A DNA stretch of 64,000 bases from Oscillatoriaceae cyanobacterium M7585_C2015_266 (GTDB lineage: Bacteria > Cyanobacteriota > Cyanobacteriia > Cyanobacteriales > Oscillatoriaceae). A program made the translations under genes and the position numbers. The stretch lies in the NCBI GenBank assembly GCA_015295835.1, contig DVEG01000004.1, positions 62,001 through 126,000 of the forward strand, given 5' to 3'. How positions within the stretch are numbered: the stretch's first letter is position 1; every line of letters starts with the position of its first letter. Of this stretch, positions 9,399 to 19,244 are shown in pieces. Below the pieces are notes generated by a model. The model saw nothing but the letters and a program-made list of their open reading frames with translations, was not told the DNA's origin and made no database searches.

Positions 9399-10805
9399 CT
9401 ACCAATTTTCAGAAGGCTTTAAGGGTTTAAACGAGTGTGGTTGATTAACCCAATCATACCCTAACTGAATAGTCACATCGGATTGCAGCGAACCCGTGCT
9501 TTCCACCCTTACTTCTCCAAAACCGAGAACCTCACGCATTGTTTTAGCAATTTCTATATCTCCCTGTTGAGCTATAATGCGAGTTACTTTCAGCGGTTCG
9601 CTCCAGGGTTTGGAGATGAAAGTATTACGGTAACCAGCTTCTTTGAGGTTATTGATAAATTGCTCAACAGCCTTTTCCGAACCGGTACTGTCTTGAATTG
9701 CCACTCTGACGTTGCTGGGGTCAATTCCTTCCTCTGCCCAATAGTTTTCGCCAAAATCAAAATGGCGAGCTACCATTGCATCGATACTATTATAGTCAGG
9801 TAGCCAAAAACTGGATTTATATTCTTTGGGGTCGCTGAATTGACCTGGGAGCATCAGCATTTGTACATTAGAGCGGTGAATTTCGGAGGCAAAACCGACC
9901 AGAGCGACTAATTCTTCTATACTCAAATTGGTATCGATGTGTTCTTGGATAACGGAGAGGATTTTGGGAATGCGAAGCACGATGGCAGGATTTAATGTTT
10001 GTTCGATCAAAGCTCTGATCAGCATTTGTTGCCGTTGAATCCTACCGATATCTCCCAATTCATCGTAGCGAAAGCGTAAAAACTGCTGGGCTTGATTGCC
10101 GTTGAGTTTTTGCTTGCCAGCTTTGAGATTGATATATAAGTGCTGTGAGTCGTCTTTATATTTCATGTCCTTGGGGACGTAGATAGTGACACCTCCCAAG
10201 GCATCGACTAATTTTTCAATAGCTTGAACATTGATGCGGACGTAGCGATCAATACCGACGCCTCCTAGGAGCTGGCTGACAGCTTTGGCACTGAGGGCTG
10301 GTCCTCCTTTGTAGTTGGCTTCGTTAATTTTGGTGGTGCCGATTCCTTCGACAAAGGTACGGGTATCTCTGGGGATGGAAAGAACAGTAAGTTGTTTGCT
10401 ATCTGGGTTAAAGCGTACGAGGAGTATAGTATCAGCAAGACCGTCGAGGGAGTTGACGAGGGCGTGATACCCTAAGTTGTTTTGGGGATAGTCGTCTAAA
10501 TCTGATGTTAGTACTTTGGTGCCTATAATTAGGATATTGACGGGGCGAGTCAGTTCTGGCAATTTCATGCTCATGGAGGTGGAGATGCGCTCGCCGCGTC
10601 CAAATATTGCTGCTTCTTCGGCAGTCAATCGGCTTTGCATCAGCGGGGTGCTAGCGAGAGATACTGCAAGTAAAGCGCCTGCTGTTGCTGATAGCATTGC
10701 TATACCTGTCAAGCCCAAACCCAGCCATAGCCACTGTTGTCGGTTTGTTTGATTTAACTTGTGGGTTTTTGGCAGGCTTTTATGGGGTAAGTTCTGAGTT
10801 GGCAC
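9399..10805 (-). CDS. LytR-CpsA-Psr (LCP) family protein with C-terminal LytR_C domain
   Basis: A 468-residue envelope protein. One N-terminal membrane segment (about 25-50) anchors it. The LCP catalytic domain (about 90-250) has ADTILLVRFNP, SIPRDTRTF with the phosphate-binding Arg, and FLRFRYDELGDIGRIQRQQ. A LytR_C domain follows (about 365-455). LCP enzymes transfer glycopolymers from polyprenyl-phosphate carriers to peptidoglycan or related acceptors. It stands alone, convergent with the COP23 gene. It fits the surface-polysaccharide theme of the 17-25 kb cluster, though not linked to it. Confidence 0.93.
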   Translation of the reverse strand: MPTQNLPHKSLPKTHKLNQTNRQQWLWLGLGLTGIAMLSATAGALLAVSLASTPLMQSRLTAEEAAIFGRGERISTSMSMKLPELTRPVNILIIGTKVLTSDLDDYPQNNLGYHALVNSLDGLADTILLVRFNPDSKQLTVLSIPRDTRTFVEGIGTTKINEANYKGGPALSAKAVSQLLGGVGIDRYVRINVQAIEKLVDALGGVTIYVPKDMKYKDDSQHLYINLKAGKQKLNGNQAQQFLRFRYDELGDIGRIQRQQMLIRALIEQTLNPAIVLRIPKILSVIQEHIDTNLSIEELVALVGFASEIHRSNVQMLMLPGQFSDPKEYKSSFWLPDYNSIDAMVARHFDFGENYWAEEGIDPSNVRVAIQDSTGSEKAVEQFINNLKEAGYRNTFISKPWSEPLKVTRIIAQQGDIEIAKTMREVLGFGEVRVESTGSLQSDVTIQLGYDWVNQPHSFKPLKPSENW

Positions 10806-10903
10806 GCTTATTCCTCACACACAAAAAAGTTTTCGGACAGAAGCCAGGATGGCAGGGTGGGTGAAAAAGTTATCGAGTTAAAAAGTAGGTTTAGAGGTAA
10901 TTT

Positions 10904-11266
10904 TTAGGGAATGCGCTCGCCAATACGACTAAACCAAGGCAGCCAAAGAGGTTGTCGCTTCCAGATACGAAACATCAGTGCCAGGCTTACCAAAAAATAG
11001 GTAGAAGTCAGCACGCTACTGATTATTAACGAAGGTAGTTTCAGGAATTCAGAAAAATTACCTCCTGTTTCTAGCAAAAGGGTTGCCAAAAGCCAAGTGA
11101 GGGCCAAGCTAACAGCTAAGCGAGAGGCTGCTATTTCTTGGCGGCTACCCTGACGTCGATAAAGTGTCCATAGGGCAGGGAAAAAGCCTATTATTGGGAT
11201 TAAATACAGATATAGGTTTAAATGCTTGATGTCTAGGTTGTCAAATGGATCGTCGTTTTTTTTCAT
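10904..11266 (-). CDS. Small integral membrane protein, function unknown
   Basis: A 120-residue protein with three predicted membrane helices (about 17-33, 48-65, 78-100). A charged N-terminal head (KKNDDPFDNLD) and a basic YRRQGSRQE loop after helix one suggest a defined topology. I recognise it only as a conserved cyanobacterial hypothetical. It sits 33 nt downstream of the subtilase gene on the same strand and is probably co-transcribed with it. Confidence 0.7.
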   Translation of the reverse strand: MKKNDDPFDNLDIKHLNLYLYLIPIIGFFPALWTLYRRQGSRQEIAASRLAVSLALTWLLATLLLETGGNFSEFLKLPSLIISSVLTSTYFLVSLALMFRIWKRQPLWLPWFSRIGERIP

Positions 11267-11299
11267 TGCCGTTGTTAAGAAGTTAAGAAATAATCTGCA

Positions 11300-12940
11300 C
11301 TAGCGAGCCGGTACAGTCCACCAAGCAAGGGCGTAGGGTTGAGTTGGTTGATTAACTTGTTGCCGGAACTGTACGCGTATTTTATAGCGTGCGGTTTGGG
11401 GGATGGGGAAAAATATATGTTCGATGCTATCAACGGCACTAATGGAGGAGGAAATACTGGCGGCGGGGTTATCGTCTTCGACGCGCATCAGGTAAAGGTC
11501 AAGATTATTTAAGCCGCGATCGCGAAATTCCTCTCCTATATCGTATTCGCCGTTGTTATTTTTATCTTCCAGTTCTACCAAACGATCCCAAGCCAGAGTG
11601 ACAGCGACAAACCCACCCTGTTGTAGGGGTTTTTCCAGGATATACTCTTGAAAAGAAGGGTTAGAAGCTTCCTTATAGTTAGGGCTACTGACGCTGCGGT
11701 AATCCCAGCCTATGGGAGGCACTAAAGCAGTCGGACTCCACTGTCCTGCACTAAATTGTTGATAGGCACGAAAGGCGTTGAGGTGACCTGTTCCAGAGTG
11801 AACTTGCAGGGGGATACTGGGATCGTGGTAGGCGTCTGAGGAGAGCCAATCGCGGCCCTCTTTGTCCACGACGGTACGGGTCATGCCTAGGCGCAAGCCG
11901 TCGCCGTTGTCTTTAATTTTTTCGGCGGAGTTGAGTAAGACTACTTTCATTACTTCGTGACGACGGGCGTCGAGGCTCCAGTTAGGGGCGCGTGAGCGTA
12001 ACTGGCGATCGCCGTATTCTTGTAGCAATGCTACGGTAGCGGTGACATGAGGGGTAGCAAAGCTAGTGCCGGTGGCACGGGTTAGGTTACCGTTGAGGTT
12101 AAGCAGTTGTATCTCTCTACCGGGAGCCACCAAACCTATAGCCCGTCTTCCGCCGATGTTACCTTCTATGCCAGTCAGATGGCTAGCAAATCCGTAAAAG
12201 CTACTGCCGAGGTTATTAACGTCTACCCTAGCATACACTCCCCCTTCCAAAGTGCTAAAGGCAACGTTTATGCCGTTATAGTTATCGGTAGGGATGGGGA
12301 TGCCGCCTTTGCCTTGATTGCCTGCGATCACATACAAAACGTCGTGAACGCGAGCTGACCAATCTACGCACTGGGTAAGCAAGGCGTTGCCGTCTAAAAT
12401 TGGGTTAGGGCGGGGATCAAGGGAAAGGGGTTCTCCAAAACTGAAGTTAATTGCCCGTACGTCACCTCCATTTTGCAAGGCTACATGTTGGGTTGCTAAA
12501 CATTCCTGAGCCTGTCGGTTTTTTCCGTGGTTATTGGCTACTGCTGAGGCGTACAGTCTCGCTGCCGGGGCTACTCCTCGCATGGCTTTATTATTGCCAA
12601 TCATGACAGCAGCAACCTGTTGGGCGTGGGCATCGACGTTGGTATTGGGTTTGGCTGGGTTATTGCGCTGGAATACGCGGGTGACGGCAATCCCTTTGCC
12701 GTGCGAAACTGCTTTGTCTACGCCAAACTGCCCTGGTCTGCCTATTTCTACCTGCCCAAGCGCGATTTTGCGTCCCAGCAGGTTGTATGGCGGCTTGTGT
12801 AAGCGGAGGGCATCAATCCCTGCTTCTGCAATCGAACTGGTTTGTGCTAGTGCTGGTAATGTTGCGCTCGCTATCCCCATGCCGATAAGCCACGCCAGTT
12901 TTTTTGGCGCTTTTGCTGATTCAATTCTCAATTCTCCCAT
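11300..12940 (-). CDS. Subtilisin-like serine protease (S8 family), secreted
   Basis: A 546-residue exported protease. A signal peptide (14-33, cleavage after LAQ) precedes the peptidase domain. Recognisable elements are His105 in NVDAHAQQVAAVMIG, the oxyanion Asn208 in VIAGNQG, and the nucleophile Ser293 in GTSFATPHV. In place of the usual catalytic Asp motif (DTG or DSG) the sequence reads GQVEIGRPG, with Glu65 at the expected spot. A C-terminal beta-sandwich-like region (about 420-540) includes the acidic loop DKNNNGEYDIGEEF, which may bind calcium. It is followed closely by a small membrane protein gene. Confidence 0.85.
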   Translation of the reverse strand: MGELRIESAKAPKKLAWLIGMGIASATLPALAQTSSIAEAGIDALRLHKPPYNLLGRKIALGQVEIGRPGQFGVDKAVSHGKGIAVTRVFQRNNPAKPNTNVDAHAQQVAAVMIGNNKAMRGVAPAARLYASAVANNHGKNRQAQECLATQHVALQNGGDVRAINFSFGEPLSLDPRPNPILDGNALLTQCVDWSARVHDVLYVIAGNQGKGGIPIPTDNYNGINVAFSTLEGGVYARVDVNNLGSSFYGFASHLTGIEGNIGGRRAIGLVAPGREIQLLNLNGNLTRATGTSFATPHVTATVALLQEYGDRQLRSRAPNWSLDARRHEVMKVVLLNSAEKIKDNGDGLRLGMTRTVVDKEGRDWLSSDAYHDPSIPLQVHSGTGHLNAFRAYQQFSAGQWSPTALVPPIGWDYRSVSSPNYKEASNPSFQEYILEKPLQQGGFVAVTLAWDRLVELEDKNNNGEYDIGEEFRDRGLNNLDLYLMRVEDDNPAASISSSISAVDSIEHIFFPIPQTARYKIRVQFRQQVNQPTQPYALAWWTVPAR

Positions 12941-13134
12941 ACTCGCTACCTTATTTTTATTTTGCAGTAAAAATAATTGATCTCACAATTGATTTTTCTT
13001 TGTTTTCCTAAACGCCTTGAGCTTGAAAATACAATTTCTAAATAAACTGACTTGACGGCTGGCAGATTATGTGAGTTGAATATAAATATTTTGTTAAAAT
13101 CTTTACAGAAAAAGACGCAGGAGAACCGCCTACC

Positions 13135-13842
13135 ATGACCAAAACAGAATCTAAAAAACCTATTGTCATTGCTCCATCGATATTATCAGCCGACTTTAGC
13201 CGTCTGGGAGAAGAAGTTAGGGCGGTGGATGAGGCGGGTGCCGATTGGATACATGTCGATGTCATGGATGGTCGCTTTGTACCTAACATTACCATCGGGC
13301 CACTGGTTGTAGAGGCAATTCGCCCCGTTACTCAAAAACCTCTGGATGTCCACCTGATGATTGTGGAGCCGGAAAAGTACGTTGAGGATTTCGCTAAGGC
13401 TGGCGCTGATATTATTTCTGTCCACGCTGAACATAATGCCTCGCCGCACCTGCACCGCACCCTCTGTCAGATTAAGGAACTAGGAAAACAAGCAGGGGTG
13501 GTTCTCAACCCCTCTAGTCCTCTGGAGTTAATTGAGTATGTCTTGGAAATCTGCGATTTGGTGCTGATTATGAGCGTTAACCCCGGTTTCGGTGGGCAAA
13601 GCTTTATCCCAGCTGTGGTGCCAAAAATTCGCAAGTTGCGTCAAATGTGTGATGAACGGGGTCTCGATCCCTGGATTGAGGTAGATGGCGGCTTGAAGGC
13701 AGATAATACTTGGCAGGTTTTGGAGGCTGGCGCTAATGCAATTGTAGCTGGCTCGGCGGTTTATAAGGCTAAGGATTATGCTTTTGCGATCGCAAGCATT
13801 CGCAATAGCAAGCGTCCAGTTCCTGAATTGGCTCGGATTTGA
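13135..13842 (+). CDS. rpe: Ribulose-phosphate 3-epimerase
   Basis: Interconverts ribulose 5-phosphate and xylulose 5-phosphate in the Calvin and pentose-phosphate cycles. It is a 235-residue TIM barrel with all family signatures: [12 protein letters not shown], the metal-binding [29 protein letters not shown] and [10 protein letters not shown]. Metal ligands His, Asp, His, Asp are intact. It stands alone on the plus strand after the divergent subtilase. The start is well supported by GGAG-like sequence upstream and by family alignment. Confidence 0.97.
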   Translation: MTKTESKKPIVIAPSILSADFSRLGEEVRAVDEAGADWIHVDVMDGRFVPNITIGPLVVEAIRPVTQKPLDVHLMIVEPEKYVEDFAKAGADIISVHAEHNASPHLHRTLCQIKELGKQAGVVLNPSSPLELIEYVLEICDLVLIMSVNPGFGGQSFIPAVVPKIRKLRQMCDERGLDPWIEVDGGLKADNTWQVLEAGANAIVAGSAVYKAKDYAFAIASIRNSKRPVPELARI

Positions 13843-13880
13843 TTTTGTGAGCCCGGATTAGGATATTTGGGGTGTAAAAA

Positions 13881-13920
13881 GAAAAGGCAAGAGAAGTTTT
13901 TGGCGGTTCTTTTGCCTTTT
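13881..13920. terminator. Bidirectional terminator between rpe and DsbA-like gene
   Basis: Arms AAAAGGCAAGAGAA (13882-13895) and TTCTTTTGCCTTTT (13907-13920) pair with one G-U and end in T-runs on both strands. They lie between two convergent genes. Confidence 0.8.
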
Positions 13921-13925
13921 ATTAT

Positions 13926-14777
13926 CTAATTTTTTAGGGATTGGATGACTCGTTCTAGTGCTTTTTCCATCTGGGTTAGTTCGACAGCACCGCTTATTGA
14001 TTGATCGTTGAGGAAAAAGAAGGGTGTTCCTTCTATGCCAATGCTCTCAGCTAGTTGTAGATCTTTTTGAATGGCAATAGAAGCAGCATTGCTTTGGCGA
14101 TCGCTATTGAATTTTGCTATGTCCAATTTCAGATTTTTAGCTATCTCTTCGTACAGCTCTTCACCCAATTTGTTTTGCTGTGCAAACAGTGCCTCTTGAT
14201 ATTCCCAGAATTTCCCCTGCTGATGCGCTGCCCACGCCGCTTTAGCTGCTGGCAATGCTTGGGGATGAATACTAATTAATGGCAAGTGTTTATAAGTTAA
14301 TGTTACTTTATCTTTGTGTTTATTCATAAACTGTTTTACCGTTTCCTGAGCCTTCGCACAGAAAGGGCATTGAAAGTCTGAAAATTCTAGCAATACTATT
14401 TTTTTATCCGCTGCTCCTGTAACAGGAGAATCACCAATTATTTCGGCAGGATTGGTTCTCATTTTTTGCAGGAATGCTTGAGCTGCCTGTTGTATTTTCT
14501 CCTGTCTTTCCTGTTGGTATGCTTGTACTGACTCTATAATTACTTGCGGGTTTTCGCGAATTATTTGCAAAACTTGTTCTTTTAAGTCTGCTGGAGTTTC
14601 TTTTCCTGCTTGATTAGCTGATGTGCAGGAGTTTGTCAGTATGCTAATTGCTAGAAATCCAGCTAGCCAAAATAAATGTATTTTTTTCCACTTAGCCCTG
14701 GCTGTTGACAAAAAACCTGTAATAATTTTGCCAAATCCGCTCTTTAATATTCTCATTTCGATTTTCCATGGGTTCAA
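13926..14777 (-). CDS. DsbA-like thioredoxin-fold protein
   Basis: A 283-residue exported thiol-disulfide protein. After a basic N-terminus comes a hydrophobic segment (about 33-50) ending in TNSC, possibly a weak lipobox. The thioredoxin fold has the active-site CPFC (FSDFQCPFCAKAQ) and the large helical insertion typical of DsbA/BdbD, then the cis-Pro loop GIEGTPFFFLN. It probably catalyses or reshuffles disulfides in the periplasm. An alternative start at Met8 (14756) would shorten the basic tail. It is convergent with rpe. Confidence 0.85.
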   Translation of the reverse strand: MNPWKIEMRILKSGFGKIITGFLSTARAKWKKIHLFWLAGFLAISILTNSCTSANQAGKETPADLKEQVLQIIRENPQVIIESVQAYQQERQEKIQQAAQAFLQKMRTNPAEIIGDSPVTGAADKKIVLLEFSDFQCPFCAKAQETVKQFMNKHKDKVTLTYKHLPLISIHPQALPAAKAAWAAHQQGKFWEYQEALFAQQNKLGEELYEEIAKNLKLDIAKFNSDRQSNAASIAIQKDLQLAESIGIEGTPFFFLNDQSISGAVELTQMEKALERVIQSLKN

Positions 14778-14893
14778 TTTTTTAAGTAAAAATACTTAGA
14801 CTCCAACCTAAAGGACCTAAAGGAAAGATAAATCCTGTTTTTTGGATTAGCAATCAAACGGAAAACGTGCTCTCCTTCCCTTGTCATTTGCTA

Positions 14894-14930
14894 CCGCCGC
14901 GCGGGAACTAATTAGCTCTCGGTGCGGCGG
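14894..14930. repeat. GC-rich inverted repeat
   Basis: CCGCCGC (14894-14900) and GCGGCGG (14924-14930) enclose a second near-palindrome centred on ACTAATTAG. It stands out in otherwise AT-rich DNA between the DsbA-like and repeat-protein genes. There is no T-run, so it is not a standard terminator. It could be an mRNA 3'-end stabiliser or a remnant of a small mobile repeat. Confidence 0.55.
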
Positions 14931-14953
14931 AGTATTTGAGGAAAGCATTTGTT

Positions 14954-15355
14954 TTAATCTAAGAACCCCATAAGGCTCTCAGGATCATCAATATCATTAG
15001 AAGCTACAGGGCGATTCCCTGGCAGCATCTGTTGTATTTTGAGTGTGCTGGCAAAAATCGGGCGATTTCCAGATACGCTTATAGTATCACGAATCTGGAG
15101 ATTGCTAGCAAAAATCGGACGAATGCCAGCAACAGAAATGGTTTCGCGAACTTGCAGGTGACTGGCGGAAATCGGGCGATTACCTGCGATCGCAATTATC
15201 TCTCTAATCTCTAGATTGTCTGAGGCAATCGGGCGGTTTTCAGGTAGGGGGGCACGCTGATATAGCTCGATCGATCCATTTTTGCTATTCTTGGCAGCGT
15301 TTGCCTCTTCGGCTTTCGGCGCATCAGCAACTGGAATTTCTTTGTTTTTCTTCAT
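14954..15355 (-). CDS. Repeat protein with NRPI/ASxLxI repeats, function unknown
   Basis: A 133-residue protein. I chose the ATG at 15355, which follows GAGGGTGAG; a longer frame starts at 15394. After a charged Lys/Glu/Ala-rich head, about 90 residues are built from roughly 20-residue tandem repeats. Each has the form GNRPIxASxLxIRxTISVx, five copies in all, the last ending NRPVASNDIDD. An acidic tail (DDPESLMGFLD) follows. The regular alternation suggests short beta-hairpin or beta-solenoid units. There is no signal peptide or membrane segment. I do not recognise a function. It stands alone. Confidence 0.72.
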   Translation of the reverse strand: MKKNKEIPVADAPKAEEANAAKNSKNGSIELYQRAPLPENRPIASDNLEIREIIAIAGNRPISASHLQVRETISVAGIRPIFASNLQIRDTISVSGNRPIFASTLKIQQMLPGNRPVASNDIDDPESLMGFLD

Positions 15356-15615
15356 TCTCTCACCCTCTTTAGTAAATTTTGGCTCTGCAATCACAATCCC
15401 TCAGTAAATTTCAGAAATCTTAGATATCTTTAACTATTTTAACAATCCTACAGATATATTAGCAAGTCTGTCAAGATTTATTAAAATTTATTAAAATCCT
15501 TCTAAAAACTAATGCTATTCATGCCCGTAGGGAGCACAAGCCGCAACAAGCACCTCAAATATTTGCTAATGTATTTTTTATTTGATTTGTATTAGATTTA
15601 TGTTTTGATCTGATT

Positions 15616-17616
15616 ATGGTGCAATTTAGTCTACAAGCTCCTTTCAAACCCACTGGTGATCAACCACAAGCGATCGCTCAACTCATTCAAGGAATCCAAG
15701 CCGGTTATCGTTATCAAACCCTTTTGGGAGCCACCGGCACTGGCAAAACCTTCTCAATAGCTGCCGTTATCGAGAAAGTCGGCAAACCCACCCTCGTTCT
15801 TGCCCACAACAAAACACTTGCCGCTCAATTATGCAATGAATTGCGTGAATTCTTCCCCAACAATGCCGTCGAATATTTCATCAGTTATTATGACTATTAC
15901 CAACCAGAAGCATATATTCCCGTAACCGATACCTATATAGAAAAAACCGCCAGCATCAATGACGAAATAGACATGCTCCGGCACTCAGCTACGCGCTCAC
16001 TCTTTGAACGACGCGATGTGATTGTCGTAGCCTCAATTAGTTGTATTTACGGCTTAGGAATTCCCTCAGAATATCTAAAAGCTTCCATTCCATTACGCGT
16101 TGGCGAAGAAATCAACCAACGGCAATTATTGCGAGAACTTGTCTCTATCCAATATTCTCGAAATGACACAGACTTAGGAAGAGGTCGTTTTCGACTCAAA
16201 GGCGACGTATTAGAAATAGGTCCTGCTTATGAAGACAGAATTATCCGAGTAGAATTTTTTGGAGATGAAATAGAAGCAATTCGCTATATCGACCCCGTAA
16301 ATGGCAAAATTCTACAAAGCGTAGATGCGCTGAATATTTATCCCGCCCGTCACTTCGTCACCCCAGAAGAGCAGCTAAAAAAAGCTATCATAGCGATCAA
16401 ACAAGAATTAGAAGAACGTTTGCAAGAATTAAAACGCGAAGGAAAATTACTAGAAGCGCAGCGATTAGAACAACGCACCCTCTACGATTTAGAAATGCTG
16501 CAGGAAGTAGGTTATTGCAACGGTATAGAAAACTATTCTCGTCACCTAACAGGGCGCAAAGCTGGCGAACCTCCCGAATGTTTGATTGATTATTTTCCTA
16601 AAGATTGGTTGTTAGTTATCGATGAATCTCACGTTACAGTGCCACAAATACGAGGCATGTATAACGGTGATAAAGCGCGGAAAAAAGTATTAATAGAACA
16701 TGGATTTCGTCTGCCAAGTGCTGCTGATAACAGACCTCTCAAAGCTGAGGAATTCTGGGAAAAGGTTAATCAGTGTATTTTTATTTCGGCAACTCCTGGA
16801 GATTGGGAAATAGAAGTATCAGAAGGGCGTGTTGTCGAGCAGATTATTCGTCCAACAGGTATTGTTGATCCGGAAATTTTTGTGCGCCCAACAGAGGGGC
16901 AAATTGATGATTTGTTGGCAGAGATAAAAGAGCGAGTAGCTCGAAACGAGCGCGTGTTAGTAACGACGCTTACAAAGCGGATGGCGGAAGATTTGACCGA
17001 ATATTTGCAAGAGCGATTAATTAGGGTACGTTATCTGCACTCAGATATTGATTCAATTGAAAGAATTGAGATATTGCAAGATTTGCGCGAAGGAAATTTT
17101 GATGTGCTAATTGGAGTGAATTTACTGCGAGAAGGATTGGATTTGCCAGAGGTATCACTGGTGGCGATTTTAGATGCTGATAAAGAAGGTTTTTTGCGAG
17201 CAGAGCGAGCGCTCATCCAAACTATCGGGCGTGCAGCACGACATGTGCGAGGGCAGGCTATTTTATATGCCGATAATCTTACTGAAAGTATGATGAAAGC
17301 AATTCAGGAAACCGAACGGCGACGGAATATTCAGCTAGCATACAATCGCCTTCATGGGATTACGCCCCAGTCAGTGATGAAAAAATCTAGCAATGCAATT
17401 TTATCTTTTTTGGATATCTCACGGCGCTTAAACGCTAAAAATTTTAATGTTGAGCCTGAAGAATTAGACGAGCTTTCACTAGAGGATATTCCAGAGTTAA
17501 TCGCTCAGCTAGAAGTGCGGATGAAAGAAGCAGCTAAAAAGTTAGAGTTTGAAGAAGCAGCAAAATACCGCGATCGCATTAAATATTTGCGTGATAAATT
17601 AGTCGGCTCCTCTTGA
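15616..17616 (+). CDS. uvrB: Excinuclease ABC subunit B
   Basis: UvrB, the damage-verifying helicase-like subunit of nucleotide excision repair (666 residues, normal length). Walker A is GATGTGKT (38-45). The beta-hairpin region [12 protein letters not shown] follows. DESHVTVPQ is the Walker B box, and [19 protein letters not shown] is helicase motif VI. The C-terminal UVR domain ([21 protein letters not shown]) contacts UvrC. It stands alone, preceded by a 260-bp AT-rich spacer. Confidence 0.98.
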   Translation: MVQFSLQAPFKPTGDQPQAIAQLIQGIQAGYRYQTLLGATGTGKTFSIAAVIEKVGKPTLVLAHNKTLAAQLCNELREFFPNNAVEYFISYYDYYQPEAYIPVTDTYIEKTASINDEIDMLRHSATRSLFERRDVIVVASISCIYGLGIPSEYLKASIPLRVGEEINQRQLLRELVSIQYSRNDTDLGRGRFRLKGDVLEIGPAYEDRIIRVEFFGDEIEAIRYIDPVNGKILQSVDALNIYPARHFVTPEEQLKKAIIAIKQELEERLQELKREGKLLEAQRLEQRTLYDLEMLQEVGYCNGIENYSRHLTGRKAGEPPECLIDYFPKDWLLVIDESHVTVPQIRGMYNGDKARKKVLIEHGFRLPSAADNRPLKAEEFWEKVNQCIFISATPGDWEIEVSEGRVVEQIIRPTGIVDPEIFVRPTEGQIDDLLAEIKERVARNERVLVTTLTKRMAEDLTEYLQERLIRVRYLHSDIDSIERIEILQDLREGNFDVLIGVNLLREGLDLPEVSLVAILDADKEGFLRAERALIQTIGRAARHVRGQAILYADNLTESMMKAIQETERRRNIQLAYNRLHGITPQSVMKKSSNAILSFLDISRRLNAKNFNVEPEELDELSLEDIPELIAQLEVRMKEAAKKLEFEEAAKYRDRIKYLRDKLVGSS

Positions 17617-17661
17617 CAAGCTATGACTGGAATGCTACCCTAACCATCTTCTTATTGCACT

Positions 17662-17723
17662 AAAAAAAAACCACCCGAATTGGCTCGGGTGGAAACTTAA
17701 CTTTGCACAACCAAAGGGAGACT
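17662..17723 (-). ncRNA. Candidate small RNA with strong intrinsic terminator (possibly IsaR1-like)
   Basis: In the 377-bp spacer after uvrB, a GC-rich hairpin (17671-17692, arms CCACCCGA/TCGGGTGG) is followed on the minus strand by nine Ts. No minus-strand protein gene lies upstream for it to terminate. Just upstream on that strand is an unstructured stretch beginning AGTCTCCCTTTGGTTG (17723), preceded by an A/T-rich -10-like TAAAAA. Together they give a free-standing RNA of about 62 nt. Size and layout (5' single-stranded pyrimidine-rich stretch, then terminator) resemble the iron-stress sRNA IsaR1. That identity is recalled from memory and unproven. Confidence 0.6.
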
Positions 17724-17993
17724 GATTTTTACACTTTTAAATATACTTAAACGCAATTATAAGTAGTTTAGTGATTGTTGTTATATACTGTAACAATATT
17801 TATTAAGTTTTGTAAAGATAAAAAGATAAGTTTTTTGGATAGTACAGTTAAGTAATCCTAAACTGTTGAGACAAAAAGTTAAAAATATTGAAAAAAGTGC
17901 AAGCGGTGGTAGAGAGTGGCTACAATCGCGATCGAAGTAAAAGCCTTACAGAAGAGCCAGCTACCATGCCCTGCCCATTCCCGCTTTCCGCCT

Positions 17994-19133
17994 ATGACGA
18001 GCGCCCCTATAAAAATACCCCTTGTTGACTTAACTTGCCAACACCAGCCAATACAAACACAACTAGAAACAGCAATCCAGGCAGTCATCCAGCGGGGAGA
18101 CTTTGTTTTAGGAAAAGCTTTAGCTGAATTTGAGGCAGCATTTGCTTCGGCATGCGCTTCAGAGTACGGAGTAGGGGTAGGCTGTGGAACCGAAGCCATA
18201 GCCCTAGCTCTATCTGCAGCAGGCATCGGTTCTGGCGACGAAGTAATTCTACCTGCAAATACATTTGTCGCTACCTTAATCGGAGTAATACGTGCCGGAG
18301 CAACCCCGGTATTAGTCGATTGCGAGGAAGAAACTGCTCTTTGTGACTTGGCTGCCGTAGAAAAAGCGATCACATCAAAAACACGGGCAATAATACCCGT
18401 ACACCTCTACGGGCAAATGGTTTCTCCACGTCTATTAATAGACTTAGCTGAGCGCTATAACCTCGTTATTATTGAAGATGCCGCCCAAGCTCACCTTGCC
18501 GAAAGAGAAGGAGCGATTGCAGGTTCATTCGGCACTGCCGCCGCCTTCAGCTTTTATCCCAGCAAAAATCTCGGCGGTTTCGGAGATGGGGGCATGGTAG
18601 TTACTCGTAATCCAGATATCGCTAGAAAAGTACGATCATTGCGCAATTATGGCGCCCCTCAGAAATACCTGCACGCCGATTTAGGCACTAACAGTCGCCT
18701 TGATACTATACAAGCTGCCATTCTCAATGTCAAACTCCCCTATTTACAAGAATGGAATCGACAGCGCCAACAAGCAGCTAAAATTTACGATACTTTGCTC
18801 GCGCCCCTGCGCTCCTTTGGCATTATCCCTATTCAAAATTATAGCGGCAAAGGTCATGTTTATCACCTCTATGTTATCCGTATCACTAACGACTGCCCTG
18901 TCAACCGCCAAACCCTACAGGAAAAACTCAGGCAACAGGGCATCGAAACCGGTATTCACTACCCCCTCCCCTGCCACCTTCAGCCCGCTTATCGATATTT
19001 AGGTTACCAAAAAGGCGACTTTCCCCGCGCTGAAACTCTCAGTCAGCAGATTCTCTCTTTGCCCATGTATCCTGGATTAACCCCCGCACAGGTTGAGTGC
19101 GTCGTTTCAGCTATTGCAGCGATTATCAGTTGA
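17994..19133 (+). CDS. DegT/DnrJ/EryC1/StrS family sugar aminotransferase
   Basis: A PLP-dependent aminotransferase of the nucleotide-sugar class, 379 residues from the ATG at 17994 (MTSAPIKIPLVDL). A GTG at 17916 would add 26 unconserved residues. Visible motifs are the GCGTEAIALAL cofactor loop, VHLYGQM, EDAAQAHLAE with the PLP-binding Asp, and SFYPSKNLGGFGDGG with the Schiff-base Lys. It probably makes an amino sugar for surface polysaccharide. It lies 111 bp upstream of the exosortase and polysaccharide export genes on the same strand. Confidence 0.92.
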   Translation: MTSAPIKIPLVDLTCQHQPIQTQLETAIQAVIQRGDFVLGKALAEFEAAFASACASEYGVGVGCGTEAIALALSAAGIGSGDEVILPANTFVATLIGVIRAGATPVLVDCEEETALCDLAAVEKAITSKTRAIIPVHLYGQMVSPRLLIDLAERYNLVIIEDAAQAHLAEREGAIAGSFGTAAAFSFYPSKNLGGFGDGGMVVTRNPDIARKVRSLRNYGAPQKYLHADLGTNSRLDTIQAAILNVKLPYLQEWNRQRQQAAKIYDTLLAPLRSFGIIPIQNYSGKGHVYHLYVIRITNDCPVNRQTLQEKLRQQGIETGIHYPLPCHLQPAYRYLGYQKGDFPRAETLSQQILSLPMYPGLTPAQVECVVSAIAAIIS

Positions 19134-19244
19134 TTTTCCTTTTTACAGTCTAAATTTAAAATAATCTTTTCAGGTGCTGTCTACTACTATCCACTATCCA
19201 CAACTGATGACAATCTCATCATCTTCATTTTCTCAGTTTAATCC

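Noticed and set aside
17916-17993. GTG start for the aminotransferase at 17916
   Set aside because: The added residues are not conserved in the family; the ATG at 17994 fits known N-termini better.
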